DNA of 64,000 nucleotides, from the NCBI GenBank assembly GCA_000149265.1, contig CH003275.1, positions 772,346 through 836,345 of the forward strand, given 5' to 3'. The position numbers and the translations under genes were made by a program. Every line of letters begins with the position of its first letter. Position 1 is the stretch's first letter. The stretch is from Ciona savignyi. Taxonomy: Eukaryota > Chordata > Ascidiacea > Phlebobranchia > Cionidae. Below, piece after piece: positions 47,601 to 60,725 of this stretch. The notes beneath the pieces are model-generated. The model was not told the origin of the DNA. It searched no databases and saw only the letters and a list, made by a program, of their open reading frames with translations.

Positions 47601-50600
47601 TTCACCAAAACTCTTCCCGAGCGAGAACCTGTAGAAAAGCAGCAGTCGTAATACTGTTGTCTATATAGGTGTGCGATATTTTATGACATTACGTACTAAG
47701 CGCTTTATTGATTCACATATAAATAAAAATAAATTTTAATTTGATTTCAAATGAACAATTTTCTCTCAATTCATCAAAACAACATCGATTCAGTCTATTT
47801 CCTCTGTTTTTAATTTGTCCCGCCTAAGCATAAGCTGACCGGGTGGTTAGATGTAAAAATTGCTTGCGCACCAAACAAATCACGTGTTGATCAAGCTTAA
47901 GGCGAAACCCTATGTAGAGCAATAATACAAAAGAAAATTTTCTCAGAGCAGACCCACTTAACCACACAATAGACACGGCGTATAAATGCTTACTCATAAG
48001 TGACTGGAGATGTATTCGTCGGTGTCAACAACGTCACTGGTACTCCGGGGGATTCCCCACATCTGGATATGTTTTTATCTATTTTCGGAATAATGTGATC
48101 GTTGTTTCTTATTCGAGGTGTAGTTCTGTTTACGCTTCCATTTCCATACCTAACCTGAGGATATATATGGACCAGTCAATTGTGTTCTTGGACACTTAAA
48201 TGACGTCGCCTCAATTCAGTTGCCCATTGGGTGCAACTAATACGCAGTAACGCCCTATTATATACGATTTTCCGTGTAAATCGGTCTTTCTGTATCACAT
48301 TCGGATAAAATAAGAAAATCGTATGTTAAAAATGGATTTAAAAACTTTACCAATTTGCCAATTTTTTCTCTACGGTCCTTTAGAACCTGACGCTGCAGAA
48401 CCTCTGTAAAATAGATATTAAAACGATAAAGTGTTGCTTTTAATGTAAAAGTAGGCTTGGATGGTCTTTTTTACCCTTAAGGGTTGTTTTTGGATAAATC
48501 ATTATAGCAAGGTCAATCTTGACAATATTGCAGGTATTCCTAAACGATTTATACCTAAGATATTGAGCATTATATTTTTGTGTAAATATCGTTGCGTTAT
48601 AAAACCATTCGCTTATATCTACAATGTAGATCCAAGGTTAGTCAGGGATATTACTATACGCCTTGTGGAGTTTGAAACCTTTGCTGTGGAATAAACAAAT
48701 AATGGCCGTTTTTCGGAGACTTAATTAAACTACTGCTTCACATTTCTTACGGGACAAAAATAGATTGTACCGAAACAACTTACCATTAATTTTTAGAAGG
48801 ACACCTTTGACCACCGTTCCAGATAAGCTTTCAACGGCACAGAGAATCAATGAATTGTGTTGAGATGTTTTATCGAGGGTAATGTTTACAACATTCGCGT
48901 CAGTCCAATTTAAATTTACGGCTTTCACTTCAGATATGACGAATCCTGTGATTGATATCTCAAGCTATAATTTGGAATTATTAAGTTATCTTTAAAAATA
49001 CGTTAATTTTTTTTTTAAATGAGATAAAGGTTATTTATCAATAGATTGCCTTGCTAAAGCGAATCAGAGAGAATACATTTAATGGTTAATCCTTTATATT
49101 ACCTTGAAAGGGAAACGTAATAGGTGCTAACAAAAGTACAATCATTAGATTTCCTTGTACCCACGGTGTGGTTATCGAAGCTATTGCATTGTGCTGTATA
49201 TAATTAAAAACGTTTCTATGCATATATGTATTTTTTAACCCATCAATTTACTGGTTCAGTCTGTACTCTGCTGCATTAAAACACACACCAAACAGCAACT
49301 GGTTTTGGCTCCAACCAACTGCGTCTACCAGGAAAGAATCACATAGTAACATATTATACCTTGTTCAACACGTCCTTGCATGTATGCCGTCTTCATTACG
49401 CTTCTGTTTGCACTTGCACTGTAGTTGCATGACACGGTCACGGGGTCTCCCAAGTTCACACTGACGTTAAAAATGTTTTTCTCACTTGACAGAGATCTGT
49501 TAGCTGTACGTGCCCACAAATCTAAAATAGGAGGCTTACAGAGCGCCCCCTTTGATAGAGTTTTAGACAATTCTTCCAGTCGGTATTTTGTCCAAGTCAA
49601 CTCCGATTCACATTCAAATTGATCGAACTTTGGAATGTTGACAGAGCCGCGCAAAGGACGAGAAAAAAGCCACTTGCTGAAGCGAGTGACATTACATGAA
49701 CACACGAAGGAGTTTTTGTACAAACTCAAAGATTTGAGGTGGTTGAGGCGAGCCAGTGTTCTGTTGTCCGATGGTAAGCTCTTTAGGTTATTATGGTTAA
49801 GATCAACCAGCAATAAACGTGGCAATCGTAGTAACGTCTCCCATGGGAATTCAACTAAAGCGTTCCGAGACAGGTCGAGTCTAAAAATAAAAAGAAACTA
49901 AGGATATTATTTGTTTTTTTTAACCGAGCCCAATTTGAATCTATTATTGGCCCGTCACTTTCTATGCATATATTGGCCCGAGCGTTTTTGTATAGGAGTT
50001 AGTATATGTTTCGGCCACGTTAACCATTCGGCCATACGACCGTGCCAATTTTTAGCTCATATGTGACGTTTAGTAAAGTAAACACTGATTTTTGCAATTC
50101 AGCTCGGGATTTACCAGATAACAGTTCAAGATGAGCATGAATTACGACTGCGTTTTGGTCGTCGTTAAATTCTCTGTCGGTTTATGTTGTTTTAAAGCCC
50201 TAATCAGTTTCATATACTTAGTAATAGCGTAATATATTTTGGAGGCGTTTCCTCTGGACGGAACTAGATTATTTTATTTCAATATTTCCTCAAGCATTTT
50301 AATTTTGTACCAGGTCTTTTAATATTTGTAAAATGTATTTTGCATTTCAAATATATCAAATTACAAAGAATATCAAAGCCGGAAATTTATTCGTATTGAA
50401 ATTCCCGATCGAAGTGTGATGTCTAAAAAGTATTATGATTCATATGCATAGTATTATAAGTGTATTTTAAGTTCGTTTTTTTGTTTATAGTTTGGTGGGT
50501 TTCCCGCAGTGTACTATAGATTATTATTGTTTTTAATTGCTTTTTTCGGGTTCGTTTTGTGCATTTACAACTTTATTTAAAATTTAGAATCAATATTTAT

Positions 50601-52732
50601 TTTCTTTACGAGATACTGGACAAAGAATATCGGCTTACTTACTTACTTATTTATGCACTGTTTGTAGTATATGGGTAATTACCCTTGATTTTTTAATAAA
50701 ATAAAGGGTCAGTTTAAGTAGTATTACTAAAAAATTCTACCTAATTAAACAATTTGTTTAAACCGAATACCTGGTGATACGACATGCCGGTTACGACGCA
50801 GAAAAATAAAGAAAAGAAAATGTAAAATCAATATTCGTCCCCGTTTGATCCCAAGGGGACCTATAACAACAAACGTGGTCTAGTGCTTATACAACAGGCG
50901 CATATATAGTTTACAAAACAAATCCGTTAACTATGCGTACGCAAAACTAAAACAGACTAATTTGGGGACAAAAATTCCCAGTTTAATTGTAAGATGGGGA
51001 AATTTGAGAACTACAGGCACAAAACACCAGATAAATTATTTAAAACGTTTTAAACTAAAACCACAATTAAACAATTTTTACCGACATGCATAAAATGATA
51101 AATTATTTTTCGTACAGGATAAGAGTTATTTATACCTAATGATTGGTGTAATATATAGAAATATATAGAAAAAATTGATCAGTTCGATATATTATAATAG
51201 ATCTTCGTATAAGCCTAATCCATCAATTGATTATTAAGTACATGTATAAGATTGTGTAAAATACCTTAGTACATGATGTTTGCAAACCTCATAATGTTTA
51301 CGTAAAAATATTTCAGAAGCTTCACTATGTGCAATACATATAAACCTACCTTGCTAATCGAGTGAGCCCGTAGAACGCAGTTGGCTCTATATAGTCTATC
51401 TGATTGTAATCGAATATTGCGTGCTCCAGGTGGGTAAAACGAGATAGCACCTGAAATAACAGTATAGGCTACAACATACGCATGTATCACCTTGGTTAGG
51501 ATATAAGAGGAAGTTATAATCGCCTACCTCGTGCCCATAGTTGAGTTACCAAACCGATTTCAGTGTGTTGAATACGAAGCAGACATGCATATACTCATAC
51601 AGCTTTTTATCAACCTATTATTCCACATTTAGTAAATGCCCAAAATCACAACCAACTGGCCAGCAGTTGGATTTGGATATACCACGTTCTAATTGGTGGG
51701 TTATTGTTAGTTGCCAATTAGTGCAACGGTATGTTCAACCAAAACACAAGAACGCAACAAAAAAATAACTTAAACCCCATTCACAGATTGTTTAACGGTT
51801 GGGTATAAAACTACAGTAGCACAATCATGAAACACTTATAAGTGCCCTTTACATGTCCGAAAAGAATTCATTATCGTTTTAACCTTATGCCAGTTGTAAA
51901 TTTGTTGAACGAATTATGTTACTGCTATTGTTTTCTGGTCGTAAAACCAGCCTTGTAGACGGAAATTCATTATTAATGGTGCTTTAAAGAAAGAGGCCCT
52001 GGCGGTCTTAAATTCTAAATGGCCAAAACTAATGCAAATAAATAATTTATATTTCTTTCAACAGCACGTTTCTTCCAGACAGCCAGCTTATGTGCAACGT
52101 ATAATTAAATTTGAAAATATTATGAAGAGAAATCGCTTGCCTTCGATGTTAAGCGTGTGAGACTGTTGAACTGAAAGTTCAGATCTGTCACATTTTGTGG
52201 GATGTCTTCTGGCATGCTGGTATATCCTCGTCTTGAACAGCCAACATACACAATTGCCTCTTTCATCTTGCATCTGCATATGTCATATAGATTGCATAAA
52301 GAAGATGTAATAGAATCACACAAAGGAATAATTACACATATTTCATCTGCGATACGTCTTAATATGTTTACAACCAAACTACTTGGTAACCCATGCATGG
52401 TATAATGTTATAAATGTAATAAAATATCGTGGGTTCCAGACAACAGAGAAATAATAGTATAACAATTGATTTAGTGTTATAAAACCGTCGCCATTGTGAA
52501 GTAACCAAATGAATAAGAACTATAAACTACGATTTTCATTTGCCTGACTTTTGACTGATTTCGCGGCCAAACTTGTTGACCATGCATTAGGGCGGATAAG
52601 TATAAGATGGAAAGTTCTACATATATATATACATACGCCACACAGTACTCACATGCATTGAGATGGGCAGTTGTAGCTTGCATGGCATGCAGCGATATAA
52701 CACAAGAAACAGACATAGAATTTCCTGTCCAT
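44641..52732 (-). CDS. LRR-Ig single-pass membrane receptor, ten exons
   Basis: Cell-surface LRR-Ig (LIG-type) protein; relatives act in adhesion or as receptors. Exons (minus): 52653-52732, 52141-52273, 51350-51450, 49360-49880, 48784-48945, 48351-48403, 47994-48154, 47529-47628 (or 47472-47628), 45599-45753 and 44641-45082. Reading phase agrees at every junction, giving about 635 or 654 residues. Order: signal peptide (MDRKFYVCFLCYIAACHA), LRRNT (CPSQC), about five LRRs (LDLSRNAL, VDLNHNNL, LSLYKN), LRRCT (CSCNVTRFSKWL), one Ig domain (VTVSCNY ... LILCAVES), a stalk, a helix (VMVMLIVGAVLMGFGTIPLLVAA) and a ~160-residue tail without a recognised domain. The second intron uses GC-AG. Similar layouts occur in LINGO, LRIT, AMIGO and LRRC24; orthology is not claimed. 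Confidence 0.8.
46217..46798 (-). other. unexplained 193-codon open frame inside an LRR-Ig gene intron
   Basis: An open frame on the same strand as the host gene, between its exons 8 and 9. There is no ATG near its start (the first Met is about two-thirds in). The translation is Lys/Ile/His/Leu-mixed with no recognised domain. The length is unlikely by chance in AT-rich DNA, so it may be an alternative exon or a degraded transposon gene. No inverted repeats were seen around it. Confidence 0.35.
49085..49310 (-). repeat. degenerate SINE in LRR-Ig intron
   Basis: Weak match: 'gaaagggaaacg...ggtgctaacaaaagtac', 'gaagctattgcattgtgctg', 'acccatcaatttactggttcag'. Confidence 0.45.
51500..51680 (-). 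repeat. degenerate SINE upstream of LRR-Ig exon 3
   Basis: Weak match: 'cctacctcgtgcccatagttgagttac', 'cagtgtgttgaatacg', 'acaaccaactggcc'. Confidence 0.45.
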
Positions 52733-53096
52733 CACTGCCAAAACAGTGGTGTAACCTTCCGACAGAACTCCAGCCAATCAACGTATCTATACTAATTCAA
52801 TTGCTCCAGTCTCTACAAGTTTGAATCAGACACATTTCCTATTCAACATTGAAGTTTATTTGAATTAAATTCTTGTCTGATCTTAATATCTGTCTGCCTC
52901 GTTGCAAAAAAACGAAGGTGTATAATTTTCTGCTTTACAAATCATTAAAGGTCACTGAAATTAAATGACAATCTAATATCATTTTTTAATGGTCGTGCAT
53001 CAGGTGAACTCCAATGGCACGCTTCTGCCCAAAATCAATATTCGTCCGATCTTTTACCACGCGGAAATAATAGATTCGCCTCCAGAAACAGAATCG

Positions 53097-53489
53097 TTAT
53101 CCAACGGTTGGCGAGATAGGTTTCATTAAAAATTTATTCCCTTGTCGACGCTTAAAGTGACTGCTTGCACAACATCGATCCAATTGAAGAAAATATTCCG
53201 ACAATTGTTCGCGCTTGGAAGACCCACCAGAGCACAAGGTAATCATTCCGGTCATCGGTGCCTTCGTGGGGGGTATTGGTAATTTTCTCAGCAGTCTGTT
53301 AGCCTGAACTAATATGGCTCTGCGATAAAAGCGTTGCGATATCTCTCGTTTCGAACGTCCAAATGTTAAAAAGTAATAGCAGACTGACATGAAACGTCTT
53401 AGCAAAGTTACCCTACCAAATACAAAATTTCCAAACACACTCTTTTGAGGAGTTCCGATTCGTAAAATTAAGGCCATCACGAACGACAT
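53097..53489 (-). CDS. unrecognised 130-residue protein with several dibasic sites
   Basis: Single-exon ORF from ATG 53489 (the frame is open further, to 53531) to a stop at 53097. It lies about 360 bp upstream of, and on the same strand as, the LRR-Ig gene. The N-terminus is moderately hydrophobic (MSFVMALILRIG) but not a clear signal peptide. The protein contains SKR, YRR, LLRK, SSKR and KRR clusters and ends in ...ISPTVG. No known domain is recognised. It could be a short orphan gene, a peptide precursor, or a chance ORF. Confidence 0.3.
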   Translation of the reverse strand: MSFVMALILRIGTPQKSVFGNFVFGRVTLLRRFMSVCYYFLTFGRSKREISQRFYRRAILVQANRLLRKLPIPPTKAPMTGMITLCSGGSSKREQLSEYFLQLDRCCASSHFKRRQGNKFLMKPISPTVG

Positions 53490-55542
53490 TTTCCAATCAT
53501 ATATAATCTGCGGGCCTAATAATAAAGCCACGTGAATAATCGTTAAAAACCTTCAGTCCGGAATAGGCTAAGCTATCACAGCCAATCCAACGTAATACGC
53601 ATTAGGTAGAAAAATTAATTCAATCAATCAAATTCGATTTGTGTCGCCATATGCCATGGTTTCACGAATCCTCTTTTCGAAGACTGATCATTTTATTATG
53701 TAAGGCAAATGCCGTGTTCGTCTTTATAGTTTACTTTATTAAGTGTACTAAATCTTGGATTTTTTAAAAATCATTGGGTTTTAATTGACATTGATAATAA
53801 AAAGGCAACAGCACAAGTACAACAATATTTAAATAATAATAAGTTTTGTTTTTTTTGGTTATAATTAGCTCTCTTTTTAAATGGCTTTTGGGCATATTTG
53901 TAGGTTTTCTTTATATATACATAATCTTCTACATTATACAGTGAATAAAACATTTGTACTACATATCAAAACACAGTTCTGCGAAGTCAGGCTATTCGGT
54001 CTACGAAGAGCCGCGCGCAACCAGCTTTTGGCATCAGTTTTAAACAAAACTAAAGAAGATAACTTAAAGTTTCTGGTTCGATATTGCACAATTCGCATTA
54101 ATTGGTAGACAACGAATACATTGCCGTTTGTCTTCGCCATTGAAGTTTTGGTTGAAGTTACAACCAGATGCGGTTACATTCTACATATTAACATTCTGGT
54201 TCCATTCTGATGAAAGTCATAATGACGGTTGTACCCGAAGTACGGTGCCTTTTCGCGTTATGTTGGATTATAATGTACATTGCGGAGTTCGACTAATCGT
54301 ATAAGTAATATTTTAATTATAAAAGTATAATAAAATAGTTGTTACCAATATTTCAAGGAGACATGCTAAAAGTTTTAGGTCGTAAATAAATGTCATTAGT
54401 CTATTTTGCTTAAATTTAAACATATCACTCAAACATTACTTTTATAATTAAAAATCAAAGATTTTTCATTTGATTTTTTAATCTCAAATGGATGCTAAAC
54501 AGCACAGGTGTTCTATGTTTAAATTTAAGCAGGTCACACTGCATTTCGAGTGAACATGGCAACTCCAGGTTTCACCCCGTGTAATAACAAAACAATTTAA
54601 CGTCAGCACTTGGCCTTACAGAACGGTCGTGTGGCAGAATGATTGACACCACCAATTCATTTATACCGATTTTAATCAGTCAAAAGAAGAAATATACAAA
54701 GTCAGTTTGAGTTTAAACAATAATCTGCAATGAGAGCCGCATTTCGTTGAATTAAACAGTGTGAAAAAATGTTGGGTGGTTTCATTTTATTTAAATAAAT
54801 GGAATAGAAAAGACAAGAAAGAGTATTGAACGAGATGTTTCCCGATAGAAGAGCATATTCATGTTTATCCCTGTAAGTGGGAAAACCAAGGGGGTTAACA
54901 CACATGCAATCGACAGATCACCTCGCGTCCGCCGTCGGGTTACCGGAGCTATTGCAGTGTGTTCTGTGTGATACCAACGTTCCTTCAATACGGAAAACAG
55001 ACTAATCTGCTGGGTTTAGGCAATGCCCGTTAAGTGCTTTACCCAAGCAAACAACTTACTGGACACCAACCATGGGTAGAGTGGCTAATACTAAGTTTAA
55101 AACAAAAAAATATTGGATGGCGTTTCCTTTGCGCTACGTCCTGCGTATATATATACACACAGACGAGTTGTGGTCCAACACTAAAGGGCGAGAAAGAGCT
55201 CACGGTAGGCAAAGGACCTAATTCCAAATCCCAAGAGGCTTCTCCTTTACAGCCAAGTTTCTCTTAGTAAATATGGAGTTCCAATATACAATTGACATTT
55301 ATCTAAAACTAGCCCACATTACAAAACTTTTAAAATACGAAACCCAGTTTTATCGCAAAAACCAACCCGAATAAAGAAACCTGGTTTAACGATGACGTTA
55401 AACTCCTGCAACTGGTACATTCAGTTCTAAAGTTCCAACATAAAAATTTTTAAAGTACAAGAATAAATTTTTATTTGAAACGTTTACAAATATGAAATTT
55501 AAAAAAAAACAAACATTGTAAGCATTTTCATTAAATATAGGC
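53490..55542. other. gene-poor spacer with one SINE
   Basis: No supported gene. It has a few 60-75 codon ORFs that look like chance, a SINE at 54855-55070 and the 3' flank of MINPP1, with a minus-strand AATAAA near 55470. Confidence 0.4.
54855..55070 (-). repeat. SINE copy truncated at the head
   Basis: Tail and body match well ('gggaaaaccaagggggttaac', 'gtcgggttaccggagctattg'); it ends after 'aagtgctttacccaagcaaac'. Confidence 0.65.
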
Positions 55543-58500
55543 CTATAACTCTGTATGCCTATTCAAATCACACACTGTATTGCATTTTATTCCTTCTAAT
55601 CTTTTCGACAACAAGTGTTTGAAAGTGCTATAATCACAGTAATGACATTGGGCGAAGGGTAACTTAACAACTCGTTCGTTCACAACAACTGCGATCTTGA
55701 AATTCGTGCCAAACTTGTACAAAACAATCGCCACGTTTCCGGCAAACGGACTGAAGGTGCCGGTCCTGAAATGAAATGCAACTATTAAGCCAGCAATTAA
55801 ACTGCATTGGATAAAAGCCACAAATGCTATAATAAAGATGTTTATCTTTGGAATCGATAGAATTAACACATTTTATACAGCAATGTAAAAAGTTTAAACA
55901 TTTTATAGAGCAATGTAAATAGTTTTAACATAAGACGGATAAACTCATGCTGGATGACATATTTTAATCATTGTAAAGAAACTTGAAATGTTTTTGATAC
56001 CCCCGAAGCTGGAAAACGGCAATCGCTTTCATATTATTAAATTTAGCTTCCTTATTCTTAACAGCCCTGCTACGTAAAAGCTGTTATAACATGAAGTGCT
56101 TTAGGCCACGATGGTACTTCCATTACAATTACGCTCCCGAGAGCCTACTGTGACGTCATAAGTGGAATTCTTTGATGAAAATGGCGGGAAGCGCAACGGG
56201 ATTCGTATGCTGGCTGTTCGATTGTTAGATCAGCAGGAAAAGTTTTAGGTTTCATAATCGGTTCGTTAGTCTAGATCTTACAGAGCCGATTTAAAATTAC
56301 GACGCAAATAATCGATTAGTACACCGTCCATTTCGGTTTTTATGATGAAAGATTTGAAGAAATTTCGCTTTCTGAGCAACAATCCATTAAATGTTGTCGC
56401 GTATACTATTATCGATAATATATCGCGATCGGTAATGATTTTTTTCTACATTTTTGTTGCATTTATTAATAAATCAAATTGGCTGGTAGTTGTTGCTGCC
56501 TTAAGTTTGCTACAACTCCAACCAAATACCAAGTTTTGGCATTAGTTACAACTCTTGCCAATGCGACCGGACGGGATTTTAATTGAGAAGCATAAGCGAT
56601 GCGTGTGACCCAACACGGAGTGACACCAAGTCGATAACGTATGACACAGCGCTTCCTTTCCGCCACATAACGACGATTATACTACAGCATATGGTGATCG
56701 ACGCGATATAACTTTATTTTGTCAAGAACGCTTTGACTGTGTACAAAAGGGAACTTTTGAACGGTGTTATATATTGAAATCCGGAAACAATTTTGCGCAC
56801 TTGCTTAAGAATACGGTGGATTGTTGCTAAATGGTGTTTTAAACTCGCTTTAAGCGCCCTCCCAACCTACATCACGCTGTTGAATTGCTTTGTTCGTGCT
56901 TCTGGACAACAGGGTGGTACAATGGGAGCTTTTGTCGGCCTTTTATTCCCCATGGTTACCATCTCTTGAACAATTTATAAGCGCCGCTTGAAGTATATGG
57001 CGCGAGCGGTCGCCGTTTCGAAGCACCCTTTGTCGGCTGCGTAATTAATTACGGCCAGCACTTAACGAACACCCCTGCCCGGCGGGAATCCGACTTGTGA
57101 ACACGCATCACCGCGCAACTGAAGCTTCCCGCGCGCAAGGGGAACTCGATCCAACGATGCGAAATTCGCGGAAGACCCGCGGGGCTACTTTACGCCGAGC
57201 ACGATAACCGGTAGGTCCGGTTTCACGCAAGGTCGCGTCATAAAATCGTATTTTCTCATGTAACGCTGTTTACTGATGCACGTTTGTTAAACTGAGAGTG
57301 GTGGGCGGCTGCGCAAGCCGGAGGACTAATCAATGGATCAATTAATCAATGGCTTGAATTATGCATTAGCAACGGCATCTGGCGTGCCTTGAGGAAAATG
57401 AGAAAGAAAATTACCGGAATTTTCGGCTGTGCCGATGTAGAAGAAAATTGTGCGCTGCAAGTCTGACATCATCTTGGTACAAACCGAGCAAACATAATAA
57501 CGGGATGAGGGTTTCAGCGTGGCCGAATCTAAGAACGACGGACCCGTTCCTGCAAGGATTCAATTTAGCGCAAATTCTTACTTAACTGGCATACACAAAA
57601 CTTTACAAATCAACACTATCCATTCTCATCTAATATAGCACAGTTAAAATTTACTTTGAATTCGGATCCACGGAAGCATCCAGTCTACGCACGATGTCTT
57701 CCAGAAGTGGACAGGCAAGAAGGTAGTTTATACGGAATCCATAACCCGTTTTGTAGAAGTGTTTCAAGTCGGATACGTATTCAAGCACCTAAAACACAGT
57801 GCAGAATAGTTATTTAGAATAGAAGGCGCAATTATTATTGAGTGTTGGTATATTTCACTAAGACTTACTTGCAGCTGTAAGGATGTTTAAAGGCCGATAG
57901 TTTTCAGTTGTTAATGTTCGGACAATCTATGCAAACTGTATAACACGTGTGCAGAGAATATCTGAACGCCAACCCGTGAAAATCACATTTCTAAGATCTG
58001 AATATAACTACAGTGTCTTACCTCGAAAAAGAACCGACTAAACCCGCTGCACAGTTGGTTCCGATCGTGCAACGCCTTGTCAAACGCGCATAACTGGTAC
58101 AACGCGACCATCGCTTCGTCTGTTACTTCAAACCCTATGGAACAGATAAGCGACCTTGTTAACAAGAATGTGCTATAAGCGACCTGGGCTGCTATACACG
58201 GAGTGTTAGCGAACCTAAGCACATAAAGTGATGGCTCATGTAATATTTATAGGCGCAAATTATTTTACCGTGAAAGAAGCGCGATATCTCTTGCTTCGCC
58301 TCTCTCCAAACGTCAGTCCGGAAAAACAGTTGGTATTCTGATGTTTCTGCTTCATTTTCGTGCATTAACTGTTGGTACCTGCAAAACCTGTATCTTAAAA
58401 CCAGGATACATTGCATAAGTCTGAAATTAAGAAAAGCTTACCTCGGACAAAAGTCAAACGGTCGCAAAAGTGAAGAATTGAGCTGAACTAAGATGTCGGA

Positions 58501-60725
58501 ATAATACGTCAAACCATTCTGTGACGTCAGATCTGCTTCCAGAACTTTCCATTCTCTGTAAGCGTCGCATTTTCCTGTGCATTGAATTGAATTGATCCAG
58601 TTTCCTGGTATATATATACGCCACTGCCTGGTCGCCAGCCACTCACGCCAGTTAAGTAAAGATTTTAAGGCTGCCTTGTGAAAAACGGCCCAAACACTTG
58701 AAGTACTTCACAGCTAGCACAATAGAATACTTTGGTTTTGTTTCACTAAGCATAGAGTTTTCGATTTTAAGGTTCTTTTAAAAAGAAAAACAGTCAGGCC
58801 ACTCATAACGGACTCGAAAGTCCGGACAATAAACGCTCCAGTACCTTGTCCCACTAAGCATAAAAGCGTCGACAAATACGAGCGCGCACTCGCCAGGACT
58901 CTTATCTTGGGACTTGTCAGAAGGAGGAAAGAATCTGAAAAACGTCAAAAGAAAACGTTAAAAAAAAACGCGCGTAATTTTTATCAAAATAAACAAAACA
59001 GCAAAGCTCAAATTAATAGCGGCCATTAATGCAATGATACAGCAGAACTGGAAATTACTTTTCTTTTGGTCGTTTAGAATGTCCTTAAATAATCTTGGAG
59101 CCATTTTAAACATATTTTCGGCTAGATTGACAAGTTCGGACCATCCTTTTGCGTGCAGAGTGTAATTGCGGTGTTTGGGGTAGAGATCATTCCATATCTA
59201 TACACATATCAGTGACAACACAAACTATATTCATGAAAAACTACGACTAATGAATGTGAAAAACTACTAAGGTGAAAAACTACGACTAATGAATGCATAA
59301 ACAAGTTAATTTGCTTGAAATATTGATAAGGCTCAATTTAATTCGACATTAAGTCAATATTAAAATACAAAAATACGACTAAATTCAACGAACCTTAAGT
59401 GCTTCGCTCAATTTTTCGTGGCCAACAATCTTATTCAACGAGTTCAACTCAGTCCACCAAATCGATAGCTTCTGTCTGCTTGGATATCTCGTTCCGTGGC
59501 GATAAAGCACATCTATGTGCTCAATTTTGTAGCCCTATATAGACAGATCTTTCAAAATGCAGCCTAGAGCTATAGCAAGATAACGGTACAGCGTCGTGTA
59601 CATAGGTTGGGTGGGTTATTTAGGCGCAATATATGACGGCAAATTGTTGATTCATCATTCATTAATTATGCAAGGGATATACCGCACAATGCTTTCAGCT
59701 CGTTCTTTTTTCCTTAACGATATTAGGCGCGTGACGGCTTAACCAGGTCGAGCGGTCCAACAGAACCATGGCCCGTATTTTACACAGACTCGCGAAAAGT
59801 GGTTTGGACAGTTACAAAACCAACAGAGCCATGAAACACAAGCCGATCCTTTTATGTTCGGATATTCATTTTGAAAACAGCCTCTCGCTGTAAAAGCGGA
59901 CATAATCATGGTTGAAGTTTAAAATTTGGGCAAAATCATAACCGGTGCGTGTGTACATGACGTGCTGTTGTGTTGCTAAGACAACACGCGGATTTGTGAA
60001 TTGTGGTAGATCGACGGTTATGTCGGCTAAACTCACAAGACGCTTTCAGCAGTGCGCGTCATTCAACGATTTAATTTGTCTGCATTCCGATCACTTTCAC
60101 TCCCAGTCGCCCACAGGCGGCAATCTACACAATGTCTGTGTTACAGCAACGCTTAAATATGATCAAATATTTGACAACGACATCGCTGATAAGCACATCC
60201 GGCTTATTTAGTGTTGGTTTACAAAATTTTCATTTGTTTTAGTAATATCACGAGTATTGCTCCACTATGACCTATATCGATTTATTTAGCACGTCAACAC
60301 TCTTCGAACACGCATATGAGTGCTTAGCTGAAACTATCATTGGTCTCTTACATTGTACTCCAGGTCATGTAGTATGTTAATTACTGTTAGACGCGTCATC
60401 TGTTTAGGCGTTTAAATGCCAGCAATACATGTACAAGACAAACTAACACCGTTTCCCTTTGGGCAGAAATCTGCGTCTCGAGACGCAAGCACAGTTAAAC
60501 TGGATTTCCCAGTCGTGTTGATTTAATCTTATGTTGGTCCCGAGGCTATGGTAGCTGTTTGAACTGATCAATAGTGACTCAAACCTGAGGTATGTTCGCC
60601 GGTATCCATTCATGGGATTCGTGGAATGGGTCGTCTCGTTTTGAAATATAGGGCGTTTTCGTGGCGAGGTGACTCGATATCCAGTGATTTTGACCATTTT
60701 CGGCGCTGAAACACAAAACAAACAT
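55543..60725 (-). CDS. MINPP1: multiple inositol polyphosphate phosphatase 1, ten exons
   Basis: ER-type histidine acid phosphatase that removes phosphates from inositol polyphosphates such as InsP6. Exons (minus): 60585-60725, 59394-59534, 59059-59197, 58845-58934, 58442-58574, 58269-58378, 58022-58134, 57655-57788, 57415-57549 and 55543-55765, in phase throughout. With ATG 60725 the protein is 452 residues (human 487). The active-site motif VLYRHGTRYPS lies near residue 57 and the proton-donor motif RFGHAETLIPL near 341. VLEYVSDLKHFYKTGYG and FSPFAGN also match the family. The C-terminus HTEL resembles an ER-retrieval tetrapeptide (human SDEL). Start uncertain: the first exon may instead begin at a TTTCAG acceptor (60705), after an unseen signal-peptide exon. 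Confidence 0.92.
56860..57340. other. CpG-rich segment in the last MINPP1 intron
   Basis: Markedly richer in G+C and CpG (cgcgagcggtcgccgtttcg, cccgcgcgcaaggg, gacccgcggggc) than the AT-rich surroundings. No ORF of useful length, tRNA or terminal repeat was seen. Confidence 0.5.

Noticed and set aside
47289..47651. 120-codon plus-strand ORF
   Set aside because: It lies opposite LRR-Ig exon 8, whose splice sites and phases fit the minus-strand gene; the plus frame has no recognised features.
53771..54140. Cluster of 60-75 codon ORFs on both strands
   Set aside because: Overlapping, short, AT-biased and featureless; consistent with chance.
59945..60211. 88-codon plus ORF in a MINPP1 intron
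   Set aside because: No ATG-linked features or family resemblance; it is antisense to a well-supported gene.
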